Of a DNA stretch of 64,000 nt, positions 31,249-39,817 are shown piece after piece. The translations under genes were made by a program, and so were the position numbers. The stretch comes from Flexivirga oryzae (GTDB taxonomy: Bacteria; Actinomycetota; Actinomycetes; Actinomycetales; Dermatophilaceae). The notes below the pieces were generated by a model. It was not told the DNA's origin and searched no databases. It saw nothing but the letters and a program-made list of their open reading frames with translations. Every line of letters begins with the position of its first letter. Position 1 is the stretch's first letter. The DNA lies in contig NZ_JACHVQ010000004.1 of the NCBI RefSeq assembly GCF_014190805.1, forward strand, positions 248,001-312,000, read 5' to 3'.

Positions 31249-32574
31249 ATGACCCAGTTGACCAAGGGATCGAACACGCCGATCGACGCCGGGCAGGTCC
31301 GGATCACCCTGCAATGGCAGCCCGGCCCGGGGGTCCCGGACGTCGACGCGTCCGCGCTCCTGCTCCGGGAGAGCGGCAAGGTCGCTTCGGATGACGACTT
31401 CGTCTTCTACAACCAGCCGTCGCACCCCAGCGGTGCCGTGCGCCATCTCGGCAAGCAGCCGGGTGCCGATGCCCTGGAGGTGGACCTGAGCCGGTTGCCC
31501 GCGGAGATCCCGCGCGTGGTGCTGGCGGCGTCCGCGGACGGCGGTGCGTTCGGCCAGGTGCCCGGTCTGCGGCTCGTCGCCTCCGACGCGGCATCCGGCG
31601 CCGAACTGGCCACCTTCGACATGGCCGCCGAGAACGAGACGGCGTTCGTCAGCGGAGAGCTCTATCAGCGGGGCGGCCAGTGGAAACTGCGCGCCGTCGC
31701 TCAGGGGTACAGCTCCGGGCTTGCCGGTCTGGCAACAGATTTCGGCATTTCGGTGGAAGGAGACCCCGAGCCCGCACCGGCACCTGCGCAAGGGCCGACG
31801 CCCCCTCCGCCGCCGCAGGCTGCACCGCCCGCCGCGGCGCCGATGGCACCGCCGCAGGGGCCACCGGCCGCCCAGCTGCCACCGCCCCAGGGCGCACCGG
31901 CGCCGATGCCTCCTCCGCCCGCGGCGATGACACCCCCGGCCGGTGCCGTGCCCCCGCCGCCGGCTCCCCAGCCGGCCGGCGCCGTCGGCGTCGTCAACCT
32001 CGACAAGGGCCGGGTCGACCTGACCAAGAAGGCCAGGGTCGACCTGACCAAGACCGGTGCCCCGCCGCTGGCCAGGGTCACCATGGGGCTCGGGTGGGAC
32101 CCGGCCCCCGGTCGGGGAAACATCGACCTGGACGCTTCTGTCATCGCGTACGACGCCTCCGGCAAGAAGCTGGAGATCGTCTGGTTCATGCACAGACAAG
32201 AGTTCGGCGGCGCCATACAGCACTCGGGGGACAACGTGACCGGCGCCGGTGAGGGCGACGACGAACAGATCAAGGTCGACCTGCTGGGTATGCCGCCGCA
32301 GGTGAACACCCTTGTGTTCACCATCAATTCGTTCAGTGGGCAGAAGTTCACCAGCATCCGGCGAGCGTTCTGCCGGCTGGTCGACGACGCGACCGGGCAG
32401 GAGCTGGTGCGCTTCGACCTGTCCGAGTCACAGCCGGCCACCGGGGTGCTCATGGCAGCCATGCGCCGCACCGGCCCGCAGACCTGGCAGATGCGGGCGA
32501 TCGGGGAGTTCCACGACGGCCGCACGGTGAAGAAGCTGGTCAAGCCCGCCGAGGCGCACGCGCTGGCGCCCTGA
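31249..32574 (+). CDS. Two-domain TerD-family protein with proline-rich linker
   Basis: In this 441-residue protein residues 1-170 are a TerD domain (MTQLTKGSNTPI; VDASALLLRESGKVASDDDF; FYNQPSHPSGAV). Residues 176-245 are a proline/alanine/glutamine-rich linker. Residues 250-430 form a second TerD domain (GNIDLDASVIAYD; SGDNVTGAGEGDDEQIKVDL). TerD domains bind calcium and are linked to tellurite resistance, phage resistance and stress. The linker resembles those that tether domains at membranes or scaffolds. No other ter genes are adjacent. Start ATG 31249 is unambiguous. Confidence 0.92.
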   Translation: MTQLTKGSNTPIDAGQVRITLQWQPGPGVPDVDASALLLRESGKVASDDDFVFYNQPSHPSGAVRHLGKQPGADALEVDLSRLPAEIPRVVLAASADGGAFGQVPGLRLVASDAASGAELATFDMAAENETAFVSGELYQRGGQWKLRAVAQGYSSGLAGLATDFGISVEGDPEPAPAPAQGPTPPPPPQAAPPAAAPMAPPQGPPAAQLPPPQGAPAPMPPPPAAMTPPAGAVPPPPAPQPAGAVGVVNLDKGRVDLTKKARVDLTKTGAPPLARVTMGLGWDPAPGRGNIDLDASVIAYDASGKKLEIVWFMHRQEFGGAIQHSGDNVTGAGEGDDEQIKVDLLGMPPQVNTLVFTINSFSGQKFTSIRRAFCRLVDDATGQELVRFDLSESQPATGVLMAAMRRTGPQTWQMRAIGEFHDGRTVKKLVKPAEAHALAP

Positions 32575-32616
32575 CGCGGCCTTGTCGGACTCGGTCGAGC
32601 GTGGTCCGATGAGAAG

Positions 32617-33615
32617 GTGAAGAAGCTGATCAACGAGCCCGCCGACGTCGTCTCGCAAGCGCTCATCGGGATCGAGGCAGCCCATGGTGATCGGTTGCGG
32701 ATCGACCACGAACACAAGGTGATCTACCGCAACGGACCACCCCGCGCCGGCAAGGTCGGTCTCGTCTCCGGCGGCGGCACCGGGCACGAACCGTTGCACG
32801 GCGGGTATGTCGGCGTCGGCATGCTCGACGCGGCGTGCTGCGGCGAGGTGTTCACGTCGCCCGTCCCCGACCAGATGCTGGCCGCGACGGCGGCGGTGGA
32901 CGGCGGCGCCGGCGTACTGCACATCGTGAAGAACTACACCGGCGACGTCATGAACTTCGAGATGGCGGCCGAGCTCGCCGCCGACAACGGCACGGAGGTG
33001 CGCTCGATCGTCGTCGACGACGACGTCGCGGTCCAGGACAGCCTCTACACGGCCGGGCGCCGCGGAGTGGGGACGACGGTGCTGTTGGAGAAGCTGGTCG
33101 GAGCGGCTGCGGAGAGCGGCCGACCGCTGGATCAGCTGCTCGAGCTGGCCACGCGGATCAACTCCGTCGGCCGCAGCATGGGCCTCGCGCTCACCTCCTG
33201 CACCGTGCCGGCCGCCGGTAGACCCACGTTCGAGCTCGGCGACGACGAGATGGAGCTGGGCATCGGCATCCACGGTGAACCCGGCCGGAGCCGGGTGCCG
33301 CTCGCCTCGGCCGCCGAGGCGGCGCAGTTGCTCGTCGACCCCGTTCTCGGCGACCTGCCGTACGGCACCGGTGATGCGGTGATCGCCATGGTCAACGGGA
33401 TGGGCGGCACGCCGCTGCTGGAGCTCTACCTGATGTACGGCGAAGTGCATCGATTGCTCCAGCAGGCCGGCATCCACGTCGCGCGGTGCCTGGTCGGCAA
33501 CTACATCACCTCGCTGGACATGGCCGGCTGCTCGGTCACCCTGGTGAAGGCGGACGAGGAGTTGCTCGCGCTGTGGGACGCACCGGTCGACACCCCGGCG
33601 CTACGGTGGTCCTGA
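32617..33615 (+). CDS. dhaK: Dihydroxyacetone kinase, DhaK subunit
   Basis: This 332-residue subunit binds dihydroxyacetone covalently through a histidine. Visible motifs are GLVSGGGTGHEPLHGGYVG near residue 48 and the catalytic histidine in GIGIHGEPG near residue 218. GTG 32617 is the start. With DhaL it phosphorylates dihydroxyacetone; the phosphoryl donor in the PTS-type system is DhaM. The gene is followed by dhaL with a one-base overlap (TGATG). Confidence 0.93.
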   Translation: MKKLINEPADVVSQALIGIEAAHGDRLRIDHEHKVIYRNGPPRAGKVGLVSGGGTGHEPLHGGYVGVGMLDAACCGEVFTSPVPDQMLAATAAVDGGAGVLHIVKNYTGDVMNFEMAAELAADNGTEVRSIVVDDDVAVQDSLYTAGRRGVGTTVLLEKLVGAAAESGRPLDQLLELATRINSVGRSMGLALTSCTVPAAGRPTFELGDDEMELGIGIHGEPGRSRVPLASAAEAAQLLVDPVLGDLPYGTGDAVIAMVNGMGGTPLLELYLMYGEVHRLLQQAGIHVARCLVGNYITSLDMAGCSVTLVKADEELLALWDAPVDTPALRWS

Positions 33616-34247
33616 TGACGGAGAGCGTGGACATCGACCGGTTCACCGCATGGCTGCGGGCGTTCGCCGGCGCCATACACGAGCACGCGGCGGAGCTGAC
33701 CGAGCTGGACTCGGCGATCGGGGACGCCGACCACGGCTCCAACATGGACCGCGGGATGACGGCGGTTGCCGCTGCCCTCGATGCGGATGAGTTCGCCTCC
33801 GCCCCAGCGCTTTTCAAGAAGGTCGGGATGACGCTCGTCAGCTCGGTCGGCGGTGCGAGCGGTCCGCTCTACGGCACCTTCTTCCTGCGCTTCGGCGGTG
33901 CTCTGGGGGAGGGTGACGCCGATGTCACGGCCCTCGGGGCCGCCCTGCACGCCGGCATCGACGGCATCGTGCAACGCGGCAAGGCGGAGGTCGGGGACAA
34001 GACCATGGTCGACGCCTGGATGCCCGCGGTGCAGGCGTATGACGATGCGCGAGGTGACGGGCTCGCTGCTGCTCTGCGGGCGGCCGCCGAGGCGGCCGCG
34101 CGAGGCCGGGACTCGGCCACGCCACTGGTCGCGCACAAGGGGCGTGCGAGCTATCTGGGCGAGCGAAGCGCAGGTCACCAGGATCCCGGTGCGACCTCGA
34201 CGGTGCTGCTGATCGAGTCCGCGGCCGCGACCCTCGCTGCGTCGTGA
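33615..34247 (+). CDS. dhaL: Dihydroxyacetone kinase, DhaL subunit
   Basis: This 210-residue nucleotide-binding subunit carries the ADP/Mg ligands in SAIGDADHGSNMDRGM near residue 33, SSVGGASGPLYGTFF near residue 78, and the C-terminal ASYLGERSAGHQDPGATST. It follows dhaK directly. No complete dhaM follows; a 33-codon remnant-like frame overlaps its stop. Confidence 0.93.
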   Translation: MTESVDIDRFTAWLRAFAGAIHEHAAELTELDSAIGDADHGSNMDRGMTAVAAALDADEFASAPALFKKVGMTLVSSVGGASGPLYGTFFLRFGGALGEGDADVTALGAALHAGIDGIVQRGKAEVGDKTMVDAWMPAVQAYDDARGDGLAAALRAAAEAAARGRDSATPLVAHKGRASYLGERSAGHQDPGATSTVLLIESAAATLAAS

Positions 34248-34345
34248 TCGGGATCGTCGTCGTCGCAGACGGCACGACCCTCGGTAACGCGATCGGCGGA
34301 GTGCGCGACCACTGCGGGCGCCATACAGCCCGCCCGGTAGCCTGA
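34244..34345 (+). pseudogene. Possible dhaM remnant
   Basis: A GTG overlapping the dhaL stop (GTGA) opens a 33-codon frame beginning VIGIVVVADGTTLGNA, similar in hydrophobic pattern to the first strand of DhaM (a PTS EIIA domain), in the position where dhaM lies in dhaKLM operons. The active-site histidine motif is not present and the frame ends at 34345. It could also be chance. Confidence 0.35.
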
Positions 34346-34411
34346 GGCATTGCTGACAGCGAGCAGCCGACCGTCCGGTCCATGCTCGATCTCGAACGGA
34401 TAGGGGCAGCA

Positions 34412-35716
<1,305 letters not shown>

Positions 35717-35717
35717 G

Positions 35718-35987
35718 GTGCTCGCTGACTTCGCGGCCCGCACGGTCAGCGGCAAGACGCCGCCGCTGGCGTTCCGCATCACCCTGTGGACGCTCGTCGT
35801 GCTCTTCCTCGGACTCGCCGTCTTCGGTGCCGTGACCTGGTGGCGGTTCCGGAAGCAGGCGCAGGGCATGCCGGAGGGCCAGGAACGGCAGGGCCGGTCG
35901 GCGCAGGCCGGCTGCATGATGGTGGGCGCCATACCCGCCCTGCTCGTCGGCCTCTTCCTGCTCGACTGGGCGATCCAGGTCAGCTGA
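35718..35987 (+). CDS. Small two-helix membrane protein
   Basis: This 89-residue protein has two hydrophobic helices (ITLWTLVVLFLGLAVFGAVT, residues 21-40; CMMVGAIPALLVGLFLLDWA, about 66-85) joined by a charged loop. I recognise no family. GTG 35718 starts one base after the purA stop codon, suggesting cotranscription. Function unknown. Confidence 0.6.
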   Translation: MLADFAARTVSGKTPPLAFRITLWTLVVLFLGLAVFGAVTWWRFRKQAQGMPEGQERQGRSAQAGCMMVGAIPALLVGLFLLDWAIQVS

Positions 35988-36021
35988 GCCGGGCGTGGTC
36001 GAGGGGGTACTGGCCGGCCCG

Positions 36022-36027
36022 TAAAAT
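36022..36027 (+). promoter_or_regulatory. -10 element of a leaderless lysS transcript
   Basis: TAAAAT lies eight bases before the GTG at 36036, and there is no Shine-Dalgarno sequence, so transcription probably starts at or one base from the start codon. The -35 region is weak. Confidence 0.6.
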
Positions 36028-36035
36028 AGCGGGTT

Positions 36036-37793
36036 GTGACCGATCAGCAACGTGACGACTGGGTGTCCCGACTCGCCGACGAGGCCATCGCCGAGGCGAA
36101 GGCCAAGGGCACCAAGGTCGTGTGCGCGTCCGGAATTTCGCCGTCCGGACCCATCCACCTGGGCAACCTGCGCGAGGTGATGACGCCGCACCTGGTCGCC
36201 GACGAGGTCCGCCGGCGCGGCATCGAGGTCGAGCACATCATCAGCTGGGACGACTTCGACCGCTTCCGCAAGGTCCCCAATGTGCCGGGCGTCGACAGCT
36301 CCTGGGAGGAGCACATCGGCAAGCCGCTGACCGACGTCCCGCCGCCCGTTGGCTCGGCGGCGACCAGCTGGGCGGAACACTTCCGCGACCAGCTGGAACG
36401 CAGCCTCGACGAGCTCGGCATCACCTATCGCGGCATCAGCCAGACCGGCCAGTACCTGTCCGGCGCCTACACCGAGCAGATCCTCTTCGCGATGTCGCAG
36501 CGCAGCGAGATCGACAAGGTCCTCGACCAGTACCGCACGCTCGGCCCGAAGAAGGCCAAGAAGCAGCCGAAGCTGTCCGAGGAGGAGGCGGCCGCGGCCG
36601 CCGAGGCCGAGGAGGGCTCCGGCGCCGCGGCCGAGGACGACGGCCGCGGCGAGAGCGGCTACTACCCCTACAAGCCGTACTGCAGCGAGTGCGGCACGGA
36701 CTTCACCACGGTCACCGCGTATGACGACGCCACGACCGAGATGACCTACACCTGCCAGTGCGGTTTCACCGAGACCGTCAACCTGCGCGAGTTCCGCCAC
36801 GGCAAGCTCGTCTGGAAGGTCGACTGGCCAATGCGCTGGGCCTACGAGAAGGTCACCTTCGAACCGTCCGGCGTGGATCACCAGTCACCCGGCTCGTCAT
36901 ACGTCGTCGGCAAGGAGCTGGCGCCGATGTTCGGCTGGGAGCGCCCGCTCGGCCCGATGTACGCGTTCGTCGGCATCAAGGGCATGGCGAAGATGTCGTC
37001 CTCGCGCGGTGGTGTGCCGGTCCCGGCGGATGCGCTGCGGATCATGGAGCCGCAGCTGCTGCGCTGGCTCTACGCCCGCCGCAAGCCGGCCCAGGCGTTC
37101 AGTGTCGCCTTCGACGCCGAGGTCGAGCGGATGTACGACGAGTGGGACTCGCTCGCCAAGAAGGTCGGGTCGGACAAGGGGCAGCCGGGCGACGTCGCGG
37201 CATACACCCGCGCGACGTCGACCGCCATCGGCACCCTGCCGGACACGCCCCGCCCGGTGTCCTACCGCACGCTCGCGTCGATCGTGGACCTCACGACCGG
37301 CGACGAGGAGCAGACGCTGCGGATCGTCGGTGAGCTGGACGCCGACGATCCGGTCGCGTCGCTCGACGAGCTGCGGCCGCGGCTGACGTGCGTCGAGCAC
37401 TGGGTGGAGACCCAGATGGCCGAGGAGGACCGCACCGTGGTGCGCACGTCGCCGGACGACGGGCGGCTCGGCGCGCTGACCGACCAGGAGCGCGAAGCGG
37501 TCGCGATCCTGTTGAACGGCAAGGACTCCCAGCTGCCCAGGCTGGAGGACGCCTGGTCGCTGGACGGGCTGACGCATCAGGTCTACGGGGTGCCGAAGGT
37601 CCAGCGCGGCCTCGCGGCCGACCAGATCGTCAAGGGCGACAAGGAGCTCGGCGCCGCCCAGCGGCAGTTCTTCAAGCTGCTCTACAACCTGCTGGTCGAC
37701 AAGGACACCGGCCCCCGGCTGCCGACGCTGTTGCTGGCGATCGGCGCGGAGCGGGTGCACTCGCTGCTGGGCGGCTCGCCCAACGACGACTAG
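36036..37793 (+). CDS. lysS: Class I lysyl-tRNA synthetase
   Basis: This 585-residue enzyme charges tRNA-Lys. It is the class I (Rossmann) form, unrelated to the usual class II LysRS, with the HIGH motif in SGISPSGPIHLGN near residue 34 and the KMSKS motif as AKMSSSRGG near residue 315. A zinc-ribbon with CSECG and CQCG cysteines sits at about residues 213-245. A charged alanine/glutamate-rich insert lies at residues 170-205. The C-terminal alpha-helical anticodon domain is complete. The gene appears leaderless. Class I LysRS occurs in archaea and some bacteria including many actinobacteria. Confidence 0.95.
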   Translation: MTDQQRDDWVSRLADEAIAEAKAKGTKVVCASGISPSGPIHLGNLREVMTPHLVADEVRRRGIEVEHIISWDDFDRFRKVPNVPGVDSSWEEHIGKPLTDVPPPVGSAATSWAEHFRDQLERSLDELGITYRGISQTGQYLSGAYTEQILFAMSQRSEIDKVLDQYRTLGPKKAKKQPKLSEEEAAAAAEAEEGSGAAAEDDGRGESGYYPYKPYCSECGTDFTTVTAYDDATTEMTYTCQCGFTETVNLREFRHGKLVWKVDWPMRWAYEKVTFEPSGVDHQSPGSSYVVGKELAPMFGWERPLGPMYAFVGIKGMAKMSSSRGGVPVPADALRIMEPQLLRWLYARRKPAQAFSVAFDAEVERMYDEWDSLAKKVGSDKGQPGDVAAYTRATSTAIGTLPDTPRPVSYRTLASIVDLTTGDEEQTLRIVGELDADDPVASLDELRPRLTCVEHWVETQMAEEDRTVVRTSPDDGRLGALTDQEREAVAILLNGKDSQLPRLEDAWSLDGLTHQVYGVPKVQRGLAADQIVKGDKELGAAQRQFFKLLYNLLVDKDTGPRLPTLLLAIGAERVHSLLGGSPNDD

Positions 37794-37799
37794 TGAGTC

Positions 37800-37836
37800 T
37801 TGACATATCGACATACGCGATATGACGATATGACAT
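37800..37836 (+). promoter_or_regulatory. Promoter and operator of vapBC
   Basis: TTGACA (37800-37805) is followed by ATATCG and CGATAT arms around a 7-base centre (37806-37824) and then repeated ATATGAC (37820 and 37829). The -10 must overlap these repeats. Antitoxin-toxin complexes typically bind such dyads to repress their own operon. No Shine-Dalgarno sequence precedes the ATG at 37837. Confidence 0.6.
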
Positions 37837-38067
37837 ATGAGAACGACCATCAGGCTGTCGGACGACTTTTACCGGGCCGTCCGGGAGCGAGCGCATGCCG
37901 AGGACACGACGTTCACGGCGTTTGTCGAGGACGCGTTGCGCCGACGCCTGGCCGAGTCGGACGGCGAGCCGACGGCATTTCGCGTGGAGCCCTTCGACGG
38001 CACGGGGTTGCAGCCAGGCGTTGATCTGGACGACTCTGCCGATCTGCTCGACCGGATGGGTGGCTGA
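37837..38067 (+). CDS. vapB: Ribbon-helix-helix antitoxin (VapB type)
   Basis: This 76-residue protein has an N-terminal ribbon-helix-helix (MRTTIRLSDDFYRAVRERAH, then FTAFVEDALRRRL) for DNA binding. A C-terminal tail (residues 45-76) would wrap around the toxin. It precedes the PIN-domain toxin gene by three bases, the usual antitoxin-first order. Local base composition in the promoter is AT-rich compared with the neighbours, as often seen for mobile toxin-antitoxin modules. Confidence 0.9.
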   Translation: MRTTIRLSDDFYRAVRERAHAEDTTFTAFVEDALRRRLAESDGEPTAFRVEPFDGTGLQPGVDLDDSADLLDRMGG

Positions 38068-38070
38068 CCA

Positions 38071-38496
38071 GTGCTGATGCCCGACGTCAATGTCTTGGTC
38101 GAGGCATACCGCACCGATGGGCCGCATCACGACGTCGCGCGAGACTGGCTCGAAGTGCATGTTTCCGGGGTCGAAGCGGTGGGGATCACCGACGCCGTGC
38201 TGTCCGGATTCGTCCGAGTCGTGACGCATCCACGGGTCTTCGCCGCGCCGACCCCACTGACGCAGGCGATTGCCCAAGCCGACGCTCTGCGGGCGGCCGA
38301 CGGCGTGCTGTCCGTGGCGCCCGGCCGGCGGCATTGGTCGATCTTCTGCGAGTTGTGCAAGGGTGCTGCGGCCAAGGGAAATCTGGTGGCCGACGCAGCA
38401 CACGCGGCGACCGCGATCGAGGCTGGGGCGACCTGGGTGTCCTTCGACCGGGACTTCGCACGGTTCCCCGGACTCACCTGGACGGTCCCCACATAA
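38071..38496 (+). CDS. vapC: PIN-domain ribonuclease toxin (VapC type)
   Basis: This 141-residue PIN-domain endoribonuclease has the acidic metal ligands visible in MPDVNVLVEAYR (Asp5) and VSFDRDFARFPGLTW near the C-terminus, and the helix DAAHAATAIEAGATW. VapC toxins cleave tRNA or rRNA. GTG 38071 or ATG 38077 may be the start; the first follows directly from the antitoxin. It is convergent with the cation efflux gene. Confidence 0.92.
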   Translation: MLMPDVNVLVEAYRTDGPHHDVARDWLEVHVSGVEAVGITDAVLSGFVRVVTHPRVFAAPTPLTQAIAQADALRAADGVLSVAPGRRHWSIFCELCKGAAAKGNLVADAAHAATAIEAGATWVSFDRDFARFPGLTWTVPT

Positions 38497-38537
38497 CGGA
38501 GGACGAACCGCCCGTTGCGCTCCGAGTCCGAGAGGGC

Positions 38538-39458
38538 TCAGTGCATGCCGCGTTCGTGCTCGTCGTGGCCGGCCGGCTCCAGCTGGAACGTCGAGTGTTC
38601 GACGTCGAAGTGACCGTGCAGGCACGCCTGCAGCTGGTCGAGCAGCACCGGGGTGTGGCCGTCGACGAAGCACTCGTCCTCGACGACCACGTGCACCGAC
38701 ACCGCCGGCAGGTCCGACGTGACGGTCCAGACGTGCAGATCGTGCACGGCCTGCACATGGTCGGTCGCGAGCAGGTGGGCGCGCAGGTCGTCCAGGTCGA
38801 CGTCGCGCGGCGCACCCTCCAGCAGGATGCGGCCGCTGTCCCGCAGGAGGCCCCAGGCGGCATACAGCATGAGCCCGACCACGATCAGCGACGCGATCGG
38901 GTCCGCGCGCGTCCAGCCGGTGAGGAGTATGACGACTCCGGCGATGACGGTGCCGATGAATCCGTAGAGGTCGGTGAGGATGTGCTGGTAGGCGCCCTCG
39001 ACGTTGAGGCTCGTGCGGTTGGCGCGGGCGAGCAGCCAGGCGGCGGCGATGTTGACCGCGACCCCGACGAGTGCGACGACCAGCATCGGCGCGCCCTCGA
39101 CGTCGGGGCCGTCGATGAGGCGCCGGACTGCTTCGAAGGTGACGATGCCGGACACCACGAGCAGAGTGATGCCGTTGCCCGCGGCGGACAGGATCTCGGC
39201 GCGCTTCCAGCCGAATGTCCAGTTGCCGGCAGCAGGCCGGGCGGCGAGGCGAATCGCCCACAGCGCCATACCGATCGCGCCGACGTCGCTGAGCATGTGC
39301 CCGGCGTCGGAGAGCAGGGCGAGCGAACCGGAGAGGAACGCGACGACGACCTCCGCGATCAGGAACGCACTGAGCAGTCCCAGCGCCGACCACAGGTAAC
39401 GACCGTCGGCGTCCGGGCGCACGCCGTGCGAGTGACCGGCGTGGTCGTGGTCGGTCAC
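38538..39458 (-). CDS. Cation diffusion facilitator (zinc/cobalt/cadmium efflux)
   Basis: This 306-residue, six-helix CDF protein starts with a histidine-rich tail (MTDHDHAGHSHGV). Metal-site motifs are visible: LLSDAGHMLSDV in helix 2 and HILTDLYGFIGTVIAG in helix 5. A cytoplasmic ferredoxin-like C-terminal domain (HDLHVWTVTSDLPAVSVHVV) follows. It exports divalent metals in exchange for protons. The GTG start overlaps the chorismate mutase stop. It is the third gene of the helD operon. Confidence 0.93.
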   Translation of the reverse strand: MTDHDHAGHSHGVRPDADGRYLWSALGLLSAFLIAEVVVAFLSGSLALLSDAGHMLSDVGAIGMALWAIRLAARPAAGNWTFGWKRAEILSAAGNGITLLVVSGIVTFEAVRRLIDGPDVEGAPMLVVALVGVAVNIAAAWLLARANRTSLNVEGAYQHILTDLYGFIGTVIAGVVILLTGWTRADPIASLIVVGLMLYAAWGLLRDSGRILLEGAPRDVDLDDLRAHLLATDHVQAVHDLHVWTVTSDLPAVSVHVVVEDECFVDGHTPVLLDQLQACLHGHFDVEHSTFQLEPAGHDEHERGMH

Positions 39459-39817
39459 TGGCCCCTGCTACCCGCTTCGCGGATGCGTTCGTGGTGGTGG
39501 ATGACCTCGTCGATCACGAACCGCAGGAACTTCTCACTGAACTCCGGGTCGAGGCCGGATTCGCTTGCCAGCGCTCGCAGTCGGGCGATCTGCTTCTCCT
39601 CGCGGGCCGGGTCGGCCGGTGGGAGCTCGTGGGTCGCCTTGTACTCGCCGACCGCCTTGGTGGTGCGGAAGCGCTCGGCGAGGATGTGGATCAGGGCCGC
39701 GTCGAAGTTGTCGATCGAGCGGCGGTATGCCGCAAGCCGAGCCGACGGTTCATCCCTCACCATCGACTCGTCCTCGATGACTTCTGCCGACCTTCGGTCG
39801 GACGTATCGTCCGTCAT
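39455..39817 (-). CDS. Chorismate mutase (AroQ class)
   Basis: This 120-residue monofunctional AroQ-type enzyme converts chorismate to prephenate. Helix 1 carries RLAAYRRSIDNFDAALIHIL, the middle AVGEYKATHELPPADPAREE, and helix 3 EFSEKFLRFVIDEVIHHHER. An N-terminal tail of about 30 acidic residues precedes the domain. The ATG overlaps the helD stop (ATGA), and the stop overlaps the CDF start. Confidence 0.9.
   Translation of the reverse strand: MTDDTSDRRSAEVIEDESMVRDEPSARLAAYRRSIDNFDAALIHILAERFRTTKAVGEYKATHELPPADPAREEKQIARLRALASESGLDPEFSEKFLRFVIDEVIHHHERIREAGSRGQ

Noticed and set aside
34150..34190. Another copy of the GAGCGAAGCG-type dispersed repeat in dhaL
   Set aside because: The encoded residues (ASYLGERSAGHQDPG) are conserved in the DhaL family, so the similarity is coincidental.
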